Assembly: GCA_001643675.2 (NCBI GenBank)
Contig: LSRY02000038.1
Span: 814,001 to 878,000 of the forward strand
DNA length: 64,000 nucleotides
DNA from: Monocercomonoides exilis
Lineage: Eukaryota; Preaxostyla; Oxymonadida; Polymastigidae
Reading direction: 5' to 3'
A model generated the notes under the pieces. It worked only from the letters and a program-made list of their open reading frames with translations, ran no database searches and had not been told where the DNA came from. The position numbers were made by a program, and so were the translations under genes. This document shows, piece after piece, positions 11,098-23,943 of this stretch; the first letter of the stretch is position 1, and each line of letters opens with the position of its first letter.

Positions 11098-14000
11098 GAT
11101 AAAGGTGATTGTGAATGTTGATGAAGAGTTGAATGAGAGGGAGAGAGAGAAGAAGAGGAGGAAGAGGAAGAAGAAGAGGAAGAATCATAATTTGGAGAAG
11201 GAAAAGAGGAGGAAGAAGAAGAAAGAGAAGAAGAGGAGGAGGAAGACATCTGATTTGATGGTTGAAATTCAACATTTTTGTTTTGATTGCATTTTTCACT
11301 CAATTTTGAGTCTTCTTCTTTGGTAACAACCTTTTCCTCTTCTTCTCCTCCACTTTTTCTTTCTTTCATCTTCTCTTCTTCCTCTTCTTCTTTTTCTTCT
11401 CTTTCTTTTCCATCTCTTTCTTTTTCTTCTCCCTTTCCTTCTTCTTTCTCCCTTCTCTCCACCAAATAAAAGCTTCTTTTCTGATAAAATTCACTTATTC
11501 TCTCAAATTCTTCTCTTTTCAGCTCTCTTTGCCACGAATCAATGGTCATTGTGGCCAAATTAAGAACATCGAAACGCGGGGGAAGAGTAACGCCCATTAT
11601 GAAAAAGATGGGGGAATAATTAATTGGAGGAGGTTGAATAAGATGAGAGGAAGAGAATTTGAAGGAAGAAGAAGAAGAAGAAGAAGGAAAAGAAGAAGAG
11701 AAAGAGGAAGAAGAAGAAGAAGAAGTTGAAATATATTTTGGATACAATTTTGAAGGAGTTATTTGTTGTTTCATTGTTTTGTTTGATTTTGAGGAAAGAG
11801 AAGAAAGAGGATAAGAAGAAGAAGAAATACGAGACAAAGAAGAAGAAGAAGGGGAAGGGGAAAAGGGAGAAGAAGAAGAAGAAGAAGAAGAAGAAGAAGA
11901 AGAAGAAGAAGAAGAAGAAGGATTAATTGTTTGATTTGAGGGTTTGATTAGAACAGGAGGAGGAAGAGATTGAAAAGAACGAGAAGAGATCAGTTTATGA
12001 GGAGAGGAAGGAGGTGAAGAAAGAGAAGAAAATTGAGAAGAAAAAGACGATGAAAAAGGAGAAGAAGAAGAAGAGGAAGAAGAAGAGGAAGAAGAAGAAA
12101 ATGAATTGTTTTCTCTTTTTTTCACTTGTTTTGTTTGAATTCTCAAAGAAGAAGAGCTTAAAGAAGATTTCATTGAAACAGGAGATGCCAAATTAGGAAG
12201 TGTTGGACATGCAGGTGAAATGGGGCTTGATACGGCGGAAAGGGGAATATTTCTGTTTAATGGAGAAGAAGAAGAAAATGTTGGAGAATAAAAAGATAAA
12301 TTGCGATGAGGGGGAAAATTGAGAATGGAAGAAGAAGAATTCAATGAAATGTTTTGTTTTGGAGAAAATTCTGATTTTATTAAAAGAGAATTATCATTAA
12401 CATCATTAGAATGAAGAGATTTAACGCTTTTATTGCTTTCTATTTCATCTTTGTCTTCTTCTTCTTCGCTTTCTTCTTCTGTTTCATCTAATTCATCATC
12501 ATAATTCTTATTAGAATTATCAATATTTTTATTTTCTTCCTCTTCCTCTTCTTCTTCTTCACTTTCTTCTTCCTCCTCCTCACTTTCCTCTTCTTCCTCT
12601 TCTTCTTCTTCTCTCTCCTTCCTCCTCTTCTCCTCCACTCCTGCCCCATCTGAATCAAACAGTGCATTCATCACTTGACTTATCCTTTCATCTTCGTCTT
12701 CTTCTTCTTCTTCTTCTTTCACCCCCAAAATGCTCGCCATTCCTCTCAAATTCATCTCTTTTAACACAAAATTCATTGAAATTTTGGATTTTGCGGTGAA
12801 ATTTTGATTGTTTTTGCTGTTTTCTTTTGAATTTTTGTTTATTTTTTGTTTATTTTTTGAATTTTCTTTCGTTTTTTCTTTGAATTTTTCGTTTTCTTTC
12901 CTCTTTTCATATTCCATTTTGTGTTGTTGCACCATAAATTTCAATAGATCTTCAGGTTCAATTGAATCAAAATCTGCTTCTTCTTCTTCTTCTTTTCTTT
13001 TGTGGCAAAAATCAAAGAAATCATCATCTTCTTCTTCTTCTTCTTCTATTTCTTCTTCTTTTTCTCTTTTTTTAATCTCTCTTTTATTTTCTCTTTCTCT
13101 CTCTCCTTCTTCTCCTTTCTTTCCTTTTTTATCGTTTTTGATATTTCCATTTCCTTTTATTCTTGTTATTCCTCCATTTTCAATAGAAATTGCATTATTT
13201 CGAATGTTTTCTTCTTCTTCTTCTCTTTCTTCAAATGAATTAATTGAACAATTCTTCGGATTTGAAGAAGAAGAAGAAGAAGAAGAAAGTGGAGAAGAAA
13301 GAGAAGCATAAGAAAAAGAAGAAGGAAGAAATATTTTTCCTTCTTTTTGGTTATCTTTCATCTCTTTCAATACAAATTTAGGTGAAGATGACATATCCGA
13401 TGAAGTTGTCTTATTATTATTCATATTATCATCATCATCATCATCATTTTGATTATTTACAATAGAATTTTCATTAGAATCAGATTTTTTTCTTTCATTT
13501 TGCTCTTTTTCCCCTTCTTCTTCATATTCCTCCTCTTCTTCTTCTTCCTCTTCCTCTTCTTCACTTTCACTTTCTTCTTCTTCTTCTTCTTCTTCCTCTC
13601 TCATTCTCTTCATCATCTGTCTGTTATACTCTTCTATTTCCTCTTTTCTCCGCAAATGTCTTTTTATCGTCTTCACATTTATAATTCCTCCGGTGCCTAC
13701 ATGTTTCGAAAACCCTAAATAAGCACCTAATGAAGGAACCACAATTTTTGTCTTTTCTTCTCTACTCAAAGGATTATCAACGTAAATCCCATTTAAAGCT
13801 AAAAATTTCATGTTTCGTGTGTTTAGAACACCCAAAATAGGAAATTGTGGAAAGTTATTAGTTAATGAATAATTAGAAGAAGATGAAGAAGAAGCAGAAG
13901 CAGATGAGAAAGAAGAAAAACCAGAGAAAAAAGAAGAAATTGAAGAAATTGAAGAAGAAGAAGAAGAAGAAGAAGAAGAAGAAGAAGAGAATAATGTGTT

Positions 14001-15698
14001 TGAAGAAGAAAAAGAAGAGAAACGACGAGAAAACAAAGAGTCGACGGAAGGAGAAGACAAAAGAGTTTTTTGTGGATGGACAGAAGAAAGAGGGATAAGA
14101 GAATGAAATGTGGTTGGATTGGAATTAAGAGGGGAAGAAGAAGAAGAAGAAGAAGAAGAAGCACAAGAAATAAATTGTGAAGAAGAAGATGACGATGAAG
14201 CTGAAGAAGAAGAAGTTGTTGTTGGAGAAGAAAAAGAACATTCTTTTCTTTTTGTATGTTTTCTTTCTTCTATTTCATCTTTTATTTCTTCATCATATTC
14301 TTCTTCTTTCTTTTCCTCTTCTCTTCCTGCTCTTCCTCTTCCTCCAAACAACTTTCTTTCCATTTTTGTCTTCGCAAATATTCTTTCCTTCGTCTTTTCC
14401 GGCCAAACCATTCCGAAATCAAACATCAACTGCAACTGGCAAATAACATAGGATTTCACTTCTTTCTCTTCTGAAATGAAAATTTTGGTTTTTTCTTTGA
14501 GAAAAGAGAGGGTGTGGTGGAGGGAGGAGAGGAAAGAGAGGGATGATGATGATGGTGAAGGAGAAGAAGAGGAAGAAGAAGAAAAAGTTGATAATGATGA
14601 TGATGATGATGATGATGATGAAGCATTTTTATTATTTTCTTCAGAAGAAAATGGATTGATTTCATTGCTTTTCTCAAACGGAACAACAAAAGGTGATATT
14701 TTATCTGAAGAAATTGAATTTGATAATTCTTTTTTCCCTTCTTCTGTCTGTTTTCCTATCCACAAGTCATTCTCTTCATTCAAATGCTTCTTTAAGCCAG
14801 AACTTTTGGAGGCAATGCGTTTCAATACTCCAAAATAGTGCGCTTTTAGGCTTAGAAGTAATGGTTCTATGCTTTTTTTGCTCAGAAAGTTTGATGGAAT
14901 ATTGATAGAAAGAGGATGAATGGCAGATTTTTTCAGTTTTGAAAGATTCAAAGGCGAATGAAAAGGCGCAGTCTTTACTTGAACATCTGTTTCAAGTGCT
15001 TTAGTAGTTGGACTGTTGAACATTGAGACGCTTCGAGAGGCTCTTGGAAGAAGAGACAATGCAGATTTTGATAATTTTGTAGACCCAAAAGAAGCTGATA
15101 TTAATGTATCATTTGTGGATGGCTGTGCAGAAAAGTTTTTCCCCTTGCAAAAGCTCAGGATTTCCCATTCACATGATCCTTGAAAGTTCCTGGAAATACT
15201 TGATATTTGATATTGTTTGTCATTCTCTGTGTTATCGCAAATGTCAATACTATTCAATGAAAAAGATGCTTTCTCCACAAGCCATCTTGATGTTGAGGAT
15301 AAGTGTTGTTCCAATATTTGGAGTATCAGAAGATGCTGGCACAATTCCATTTCTGTGTGAAGAAGTTTCGCCCTTTCGCGCAACAGCAAATTGCGATAAT
15401 AAGCAGTCTTTGCATTTTCATCTGAAAATATTTTCAGCTTGTTTTTGAATTCTTTTTGTGCTTCTTCATTTTTAGATGCACATTTTCGCAAGTTTTGGTG
15501 GAGTGATGTGAACGAAAGACAATAGTCTTTTAATTGAGTTAAAGTTACAACTTCCACCGAGGAACGACGCTTTTTATAACGGTGGTGATAATTTTTCCGT
15601 TTGTTCGTGGGTATGTTCTGTGATTTTCGAGTTTTATTTTTAATTCAATACGAAATAACCATTATTTTATTTTTCTCAACAAAATTATAAAATTTCAT
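7491..15698 (-). CDS. Giant serine-rich UVRAG/Vps38-like protein (candidate PI3KC3 complex II subunit)
   Basis: The main open frame (15617 down to a TAG at 7491) encodes about 2,700 residues, mostly poly-Ser and Glu/Lys/Asp tracts around short conserved islands. The N-terminal ~100 residues form an alpha-helical coiled-coil (LKDYCLSFTSLHQNL..., LLRERAKLLHTEMELCQHLL). Near residue 1,320 is IFFIMGVTLPP, near 1,760 SLGYLSHLIHLLSLFL then LPLPHPI, and at the C-terminus QAAVLLLWLDVEYLRKEVGL then PPALHQQL. These match, in order, the UVRAG/Vps38 BARA-region pattern: (C/R)GvxLPN, LGYxAHLvxxis, vPLRYPI, and AVxLLNkxIxxLRxxxGLxxpdLrqtL. In other eukaryotes Vps38/UVRAG joins Vps34, Vps15 and Beclin/Atg6 for endolysosomal PI3P synthesis. 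No ATG lies upstream in this frame before a stop, and 15557 is GTG. A plausible first exon is 15698-15660 (ATG, 13 codons) joined by a 42 bp intron (15618-15659, GT...CAG) to 15617. The family call is from memory of motifs and moderate. The protein is several times the normal ~700 residues. Confidence 0.55.
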
Positions 15699-15869
15699 TA
15701 TTTTTCTGAAAAGAATGACATTTTCCAAGCGAATTTTAAACCTTTACTTGCTTATTTATTTTCGTGCAACTTTTTGATTTTTTAATTGTGCTGAATTCAT
15801 TTGATGCTGGCTGTAAATTTTATTTGTTGCTGTGGGAATTTTTATTCAATCAAATTGCATGACATTTGA
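15699..15869. promoter_or_regulatory. Shared divergent promoter region
   Basis: About 170 bp of AT-rich DNA separates the proposed ATG of the minus-strand UVRAG-like gene (15698) from the ATG of the plus-strand SMC gene (15870). Both genes must draw regulatory signals from here unless their 5' UTRs extend into each other. No specific motif was identified; the call rests on geometry alone. Confidence 0.4.
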
Positions 15870-18800
15870 ATGTTTTTGAGCCTTATAGAAATATCAAATT
15901 TTAAAAGTTTCTCAACGGAAATTCAAATTCCTTTCGTGAACGGCTTTAATGTAATCAATGGACCAAATGGAACTGGAAAATCGAATCTATTGGATGCCAT
16001 ATGCTGTTCTTTTGCATGTGACCCAAAACTCATGCGCGTAAATTCATATGCAGAGCTTTTAAACAGCCAAGGATTGCAAGTGGCTCGGGCAGGATGGGTC
16101 GTGGTTCATTTGAAACATGATTCGACAGAACGTCAGGTCCGCGTCGACATAACAGAAAAAGGAGCAACTTGGCACATAGATAGTTCACCTAAAACCGCAA
16201 AGGAAGTTAGAGAGTTTGGAAAGCGAAATGGATTTAATTTTTCTGAAGGATGTTTGCTTCAATTATAAAGTTTATAAAATGATTTTTTTACAATTAAATT
16301 GAATCTTTTTAAAAAAAAATTATAATTTCAGCGATGAGCGTCATTAGGCAAAATTTTGTTGTAAGGCTTTTGGATAATCCGCGAATGCTTTCTGACGTGA
16401 TTCAAAATGCGAATGGAGCAAAAGTTTGAGAAAAGAACAACTCTTTTTTATTTCGATAACTCCTTCCAATTTGGACCGAAATCTCATTCTTCATTTGATT
16501 TTGTGGAATATTTTATTAATTTTATCAATCATGATTATTTTCAGAAACTGCTTGATTCTGTCAGAGCAGCCCAGAATGACTTGGCAAAGTGGAACGAGAG
16601 GAAACATGAACTGAATTCAACACTACTTGTTCTTAGAGAGCGAGTCGAGGAAGAAGAGAAGAAAAAGAAGGATGCACAACGCTTGAATGGTATGTTGAAG
16701 AAGAATTGAAAAAATAGAAATGGAAATAAAAAATGTTGTTTTGAAAAAGAAAGAGATAAATTCCTGATATTTGAAATAATTTTATGAAACTAATTCTCTA
16801 TTTGAAATGTAAACAAAATTCTGAAATATTTATTTATTTTTATTGAATTTATTTCTCCATTTTGATAGAGTTGCTTATTTTGGAAGAAGGAAACAAGGAA
16901 CAATTAATGCAATTTCAGATAGAATTGATTAGAAAATCAATTTTTGGGTTTTCTGATTTGAAAAAGCAACTCAAAAAGAAGGAAAATGAATTGAGTGTAT
17001 GTTTTATGTGATTGATATGATTTTTGAAAAGAATTTTTTTTTATGTTTGTAAAAAAAAAATAATTTTCTATTTTTTTTCATTCATCTTTTCGTTTCCAAA
17101 TATCTTTCTCTGTATTTATTTATTTATTTTTAATATTTTCAGCAAAAAGCTGAACAAATTGATGATTCTTTAAATGAAATTCACAACTCATTCACTGAAA
17201 AAGCGAAAGAAATCAAAAAAGCAGAAGAAAAAATGGAATCATTGAAAAATCTTATAACTCAAAAGAAGAAAGAAATGGATGAGTTGACAAATATGTTGAA
17301 TGAAGAAAAAGAAGAAAGAGAAAGAAAAGAAAAACAGTTACAAATGCTAAATAAAGAACTTAGCCAAAAAGTGTGTTTGAAGAATTATTATGTGTTTATC
17401 AATGAAGATGTTTATGTTTATTTTTCTTATCATTTTCTTTTAAGAAGAAAAAGAATATGTGAAATGTTTTCATGAAAGGATATTTTTATCAAATGGTTTT
17501 TTTTTTTTTTAGAGTTATTTCCACATTTTTAGGTTTAAAAATACTTGTAATTAAATATTTATTTATTTATTTATCATTTTCATTTTCATTCAGCAAGAAT
17601 TTATATCCACATTCCAACCACAAATGGAGAAATTGAATGCAAAAAGATATGATCTCAGAGAAGAAATGGCGGAATTGAAAGAAGAAGAGGAAAGAGTGAA
17701 AGAAGAATACAACACACTGAAGATGGCTGTGATGGAAGAGAAGAAGAGGAAGAAGGAGAAGAAGAAAGAGAAGAATGAAGAAGAAGAAGAAAGAAAAGAG
17801 AAGATGAGGATGAAATTAGAGCAACATGCAGAAAAGAGGAAGAGAGACATTGAGGAGCAGATAGAAAGAGAAGAAATGGCATTGAAGAAATTGAATGTGT
17901 GATTTATTGTGATTGTTATGTATCCGATGTGAATGTGATAATGACTGTTATTATTTGCAATAAAATTTATTGATTTTTATGTAATTTTGATTCTTTCTTT
18001 CTTTCTTTTATTTTTATTGCAAATAATTTTATTTTTAATGTTATCGTTAACTTTGTTTCATTTTATTATTTATCGGTTTATTGAAAATTAATTGTTAATT
18101 TTAATTTATTTATTTATTTATTTCCATTAGAATTCTCTATCGTCCATCCAGTCTGCCCTCCAAAATGCTGAGAAAGAAGAACAAGAAAGAATAAAACAGA
18201 AAAAAGAGATCGAAAACAGGGAAAATGATATTTTGCAGCGAAAAAACAAAGTAGAAAACGAAGAAATGTTCGAAAAATTCACTTTTTCGATGCAGAGCTG
18301 TGTGAAAGGGGTGAACGAAATGAAAGATTTGTTTGAAATTCTGTTTGGAAGAGATTCAACTTCATCATCATCATCATCATCATCTTCTTCTTCTTCTTCT
18401 TCTTCTTCTTCTTCTTCAAATTCTTCTTCTTCTTCCTTTTCCAATCAAACACAAAGAAAATATCAAGAAGAAAGAAATCAAAATTCGTCTTTTTCTTCAC
18501 ATTCAGAAGAAGAAATAAATTTGAAAGGAACAAACAATCCATTTAAGTTGATGAAGTTTATTTTGGAATCATTTGAAAGAGAAGAAGAAGAAAATGATGA
18601 TGATGATGGATTTGAAAAAGAAGAAGAAGAAAGAGAAAGAAAAGAAAGAGAAAGAGAAAATAAAAGAGAAATTTTAAATTTGGCTTCATTTTCTAATCCA
18701 TCGAATCGTTCAATGAAGCTACCAAAACTAAATTTCACTGAAAAATCCAGAATTCTCAATGAAATTCAATTTTTCTGTGAAAATTTCAAATTTTGGTTGG

Positions 18801-21800
18801 AAAAAGAATTTGAAAGAATGAAAAAAATGTATCAAAATTGTTCTCCGGTTCTGTTGAATGAGGAAACTCTGTTGGAAACACTGAAATCTAATCAGATATA
18901 TTCGGCTTATTCATCATCATTTTCATCATCGTCTTTATCTTCTTCTTCTATTTATTCTTCTTCTTCTCTTCTTCTCTCTTCCCCCGCACTTCGTGTCATT
19001 GATACCCTTTCCTTCGCTCTCCATCCAAAAACTTCTTCTTTTCTTCTTCCTCTTTCTCTTCTTTTGCCTTCTTCTTCTTCTTCGATTCTTGTTTCCCCTT
19101 CTCTTTCTGTCACGAATGTCATCATCAATGCATTCCAGAAGAAGATATATCGAATTGATTTTGATGGTTTTGAGGAAGAAGGGAAGGAGAAAGAAAAAGA
19201 AAGAGAAAGAGAAAAAGAAAGAGAAAGAGAAAGAGAAAGGAATAAATCAAATAAAATGATTGAGAAGAAAGAGAAGAGAGAAATGAAAGAAATAAATAAA
19301 TATAATCATCTTCAGCCTCTCATTGTGAATAAAATATGGAAAAAGGGAAGAATTCGCGTGTGGCCTATTGAGGAAGTGCAAAACACGAGAAAGTCAATGA
19401 AAAAATTAACAGAAAGACAAAAAGATGGATTATTGCAAGATGTGGTGGAGAAATTCAATAAATTTGCAAATAAAGAGAAGGAAAAGGAGAAAGAGAAAGA
19501 GAAAGAGAAAGAGAAGAAGAGGAATTTATTAACTTCTTCATATTCTTCCTCTTCCTCTTCCTCTTCTTCTTCCTTTCAACCAATTAACCAGAATATCACA
19601 ATTCATCAAGCATTTTTCCCTTCTTCCTTTTTGAATGCCTCTTCTCCTCTTTTCAATGCGATTTATTTGAAATTGTTTGAAAATGCTGTTATTTGTACAG
19701 ACGATGAGTTGGCAGCATTTTTGATAGAAGGAAAGGGAAGAGAGGGAAGAGGAGGAGGAGAAAGAAGGGAGAAGGCGAATGAGAGAGAAAGAGAAAGGGA
19801 AAGGGAAAGAAGAAGAAGAGAAAAAGGAAGAAATAGAAGAGAAGAAGAAGAAGAAGGAGAAGGAGAAGAAGAAGAAGAATCAAATGATAATTCTTCTCTT
19901 TCTTCTTCTCTTTCTTCTCTTCTCAATGCAATTCGTATTGATTGTGTTGCCACCACAGAAGGAATCATCCATCGAAAAGGAGAACTTATTGGAGGATATC
20001 GAAAAGAGATGGATAGAAACATAGATAGATTCAATTCTGCTAATAATTATACAAATTCTTCTTCTTCTTCTTTGCAGCCTTCTTTGCTTCATCTTGCTCC
20101 TAATCACATTTCTGATAATATTTCATTTCATTCTACTTCTTCTTCTCCTCCTCCTTCATTTTCATCTTCTTCTCTTCCTCAATCAACCAATTCAAAGTTT
20201 AATTCTTCTGATCTTCTAACAGTTCGATTAATGAAGCAGATTTCATCAGACATTTCATTAAATTCCCTTTTTGCCTCCTCAATCAATATTCCGCAACTCC
20301 GCATGTCAAATTCTTCTTCTTCTTCTTCTTCATTCATGTCAAATTCAAACATGTCAAAATCTTCTCTTTCTTCTCCTTCTTCTCCTTCATCTCAAATGCC
20401 TTCATCTTTTCTTCTTCAATGCAAGTTTTATCTTTCACTCATTCACAATCATATTCATTCAACATTTCCTTTTCTTTTCTCTTCTTTTTCTTCTCTTTCT
20501 GAACATTTGAACCAGAAAAGTGTAATTTTTGAGAGAGAAAGAGAAATAAATAGAATGTTAAAGGAAGAAAAAGAGAAAATGAATGAAATTCTGAATAAAA
20601 AAATGAAATTGAAGCAAATGGAGCAAAAAACAGAAGATGAAATGGAATTAATTAGAGAGAAGATGAAGAAGATGAAGGAGAGATTGAAAGATGCTGAAGA
20701 TTATTTGAAGAAAGTGAAAGGGGAGAAGAAGAAAGAAGAAGAAGAGGGAAAAGAAAAAGAAGAGGAAGAAGAAGAAAAAGGAAGGGAATTTGAAATGAAT
20801 TTTGAAGAAGAAGAAAATAAAAAGGAAAATAAAAAGGAAAGAGAAAGAGAAAGAGAAAGAGAGAAAGAAAAAGGGAAGAAGAAAGAAGAAACAACAATGA
20901 AAGATTTGCTGATTGCGAGTGAAGAAAGAAGGAGGAGAATAAAAGAGATGATAGAGAAAGTCGAGAAAGAAATGCAAAATGTGGAGGAGGAAGAGGAAGA
21001 ACTGAAAGAAGACAGAGAAATAGAAGAAGAAGCAATGAAGGCGATGAAAAGAGAGAAAGAAGAATTGGAAGATGAGATGAGGAAGAGGGCGAAGGAAGGG
21101 AAGTTTGAAGAAGAAGAGGAAAAAGAAAGAGAAGAAGAGGAAGATGAAGAAGAAGAAGAAGAAGAAGAAGAAGAAGAAGAAAATGATGAAATGAGAGAAG
21201 AAGATGAAAAAAAGGAAAAGAAAAGAAAGACAATTTCATCATCTTCTTTTTCTTCTCATAATAATCTGAAAATTAACAAAGAAATGAGGATAAAAAAGCT
21301 GAAAATCGAAAAGATGAAACTTGATGAGGAATTAGAAGAAATGAGAAAGATGATATCAGAATTGAAGGGGAAGAAAGCGAAGGAAGAGAAGAAGAAAGAG
21401 GAAGAAAGAGAAGAAAGATTGAAGAGAGAGAAAGAAAAGGTTTTGAAGGAGAAAAACGAAGTAGAGAAGAAGAAGATGGAAGTGAAAAAGAACATTGAAA
21501 AGAAAGAAGAAGAAATGAAAACAATGAAAAAACAAATGAAATATTTTGTGAAGAAATATCGATATGGAATGAAAATGAAAAAAGAAGAGGGAAAAAAAGA
21601 AGAGAAAGAAGAGAAAGAAGAGAAAAAGAAAGAAGGAAATGTTGGAGAAGAAGAAAATGGGCAAAAAGGAAGAAAAATAAATGAAGAAAAAGAATTTTAT
21701 CATTCCTCGAGTGATTTTGATTCTGGCTCATTTTTATCTTCTTCTTCTTCTTCTTCTTCCAAACAAAACACTCAATCAATTGATGAATTGAATGAAAAGA

Positions 21801-23943
21801 TTAAAAAAGCAGAGAAAAGAGGAAGAGAACTGAAGAGAGAGAGAAATATTGTTTGGGCGAATTTGAAGCAGAAAATGAAGGAAGAGAAGAAGAAGGAGAG
21901 AAAGAAGAAGAGAAAAGATAAAACAAAAAATGTAACTTTAACTTCAGAAAAATCGAATAAAAATGTGAAAAATGTGAAAAAAAGCAAGAAGATGGAAGAA
22001 GATGAAGAATATTTTGAGGATATTGAAGAAGAAGAAGAAGATGATGATGATGAAAAGGAGAGTGAAGATGAAGCAGAAAGAGAATGGAGATTGATGTTGA
22101 ACGAAAGGAAAAAGAAAGCGAAAAGATTAGCTCAAAAAGATATTAATAGAAATAAGAGAAAAAGAAGGAAAAAGATAAAGAAAAATGAATCATTTTTGGA
22201 TGATGATTATGATGAAGATAGCGAAAATGAAGAATTAAAAGAGAAAGAGAGAGAAGAAGAGGGAGAAGGAGAGGAAGAAGAAGAGGAAGAAAGTGATATA
22301 AATGATGATAATGTCATTGAAGATGAATCAGATATCGAAAGAGATTTCATCCATCAATTTGTTTCATCTCTTGTTCCATCATCATCATCATCATCATCAT
22401 CAATATCTTCTTCTTCTTCTCTTTCTTCTTCCTTTTCTTCTTCTTCTTCTTCTTCTCTTTCTTCTTCTTTATTCTCCTCCTCCTCCTCCTTTTTCTCTTC
22501 TACCTCAGAATCCCTCCAAGAAGTGAGTATTCTGCTGGACCGTATGAAAGTGATAGAGAAAGGTGTAGATCGCATAGAAGAAGCAGCCAAAGAGGCGAGG
22601 AAGCTGATTGGAGAGGCAAACAGGAGTTGGCTGGTGGGAGTGGGGAAGGAGATGCAGAGGCTGTTTGGCGGAGTGTTTGTGGCGAAGGAGATAAGACTTG
22701 TGCCGGCGAATTGGAAGGAGGGGGAGAGGAGAAGGAGAGGGAGAAGAGGGGGGAAGAATAAAGAAATGGATGTGGAGGTGGAAGAAGGAAATGAAGATGG
22801 TGATGAATTAATTGCTGAAATTGAAGATAAAGACGATGAAAAAAAGAAGAAAAATGAACAACCACAAAAAAAGGAAGAAGAAACAGAAGAATCAGAAAAT
22901 GAAGAAGAAGAAGAGGAGGGGGAGGGGGAGGAAGAAGAAGAGGAAGCGATTGATGAGTTATTGGAAGAAGACTGGAAGAAAAAGATGAAAGATGAGAAGA
23001 ATTTTTGGTTTGAAGACGGGATTGTGATAGAGATGAGGGACAAACCGCTTTCAGGAGCTGTTTCAGAAGGAAAGGAGGAAATGAATGAAGATTCGCATTC
23101 AGCCGAAGAGAAAAGGAAGAGCAAATGGAGAGATGGTTTAAGCGAACTGAGTGGCGGGCAAAAGACGATTCTTTCTATTTGTTTCATTGTGGCAGTGTCA
23201 AAAATGTGCATGAGGGGGAAAGAAAAGGGAGGAAGAAGAGGAAGAAGCGGAAATAACAGGAGAGGGAAGGAAGAGGGTGTGGGAGAGGAAAAGGAGGAGA
23301 AAGAGATGAAAGAAAGGGCTGACGAGCTGGCCGAAGAGATGGATGAGTTGGGCCTGTCGCTTCCACAGCCAAATCTGATGTTGTTGGACGAGGTTTGTGT
23401 GGAATAAGGATTTATTGGAATTTTCTGATAATATTTGAAACACATTTTTTCATTCAAAGATGATATCATTAATATTTTTTTTAATAATTGATTTTTCTTA
23501 TTTATTTTTCAATATGTTTATTTTATTTAATTTTTTTTTTTCAAATGAACTCCACAACATTGTTTCTCCGAAACAATCATTCAATGTGTGCACAGATTGA
23601 TGCGAACTTGGACGAAGCGAACCAAAAGCTGCTGGCTCGGCTGCTTTCTGTCTCATTCAGCGAAGTGCAGATCATTTGTGTGTCTCATTTGCCTGGGTCA
23701 ATTGGAGTTGTTGATTGTTCAATAACACTCGACAAGGCAAAAATGGGGAAAGAGAAAATGGCATCGCATTTGTTTTCGTCGAAGGTGCAGCAGCAAAAGC
23801 ACAGAAAAGCTCAGATTGAGAAGATGGCATTGAAGGCTGATCGAAATGGAAGCGAAAGTCAAGAGACCAGTTCATTTTTGGAAGAAGAAAAAGGATTAGA
23901 TACAACATTTGTATCTTCTATTACTGTTTGTCAAAGAAAATAA
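15870..23943 (+). CDS. Divergent SMC-family chromosome ATPase with oversized arms, eight exons
   Basis: Exons 15870-16251, 16332-16423, 16545-16689, 16869-16996, 17143-17370, 17594-17896, 18131-23392 and 23596-23943 join in frame to about 2,295 residues; every intron is GT...AG. Landmarks in order: IEISNFKSF and Walker A GPNGTGKS (residues 31-38); Q-loop region SVIRQNFVVRLLDNPRML created by the first splice; a coiled-coil arm; a hinge-like region about 710-1045 with GRIRVWPIEEV, FENAVICTDDELAAF and GELIGGY; a second Glu/Lys arm; signature LSELSGGQKT (about 2096); then LMLLDE spliced to IDANLDEAN (Walker B plus D-loop), and ICVSHLPG (H-loop). Such proteins hold or extrude DNA loops as dimers in the nucleus. 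Ser, Glu and Asp runs in the hinge and arms make it nearly twice the usual 1,100-1,400 residues. It does not clearly match SMC1-6; it could be a lineage-specific SMC or a fast-evolving SMC5/6. Confidence 0.88.

Noticed and set aside
7821-14838. Many plus-strand ORFs of Glu/Arg/Lys repeats across the UVRAG-like gene
   Set aside because: Antisense and frame-shifted readings of poly-Ser (TCT/TTC) tracts; they have no conserved islands and overlap one continuous minus-strand frame.
16252-16280. TAA in the SMC gene read as glutamine (alternative code)
   Set aside because: A donor at 16252 (GTTTGC) removes the TAA and creates a better SMC Q-loop region (SVIRQNF), so no recoding is needed.
22354-23469. 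371-codon minus-strand ORF across the SMC gene
   Set aside because: Antisense of Glu/Lys/Ser codons (GAA, AAG, TCT) lacks stops by composition. The plus strand carries the SMC signature and Walker B here.
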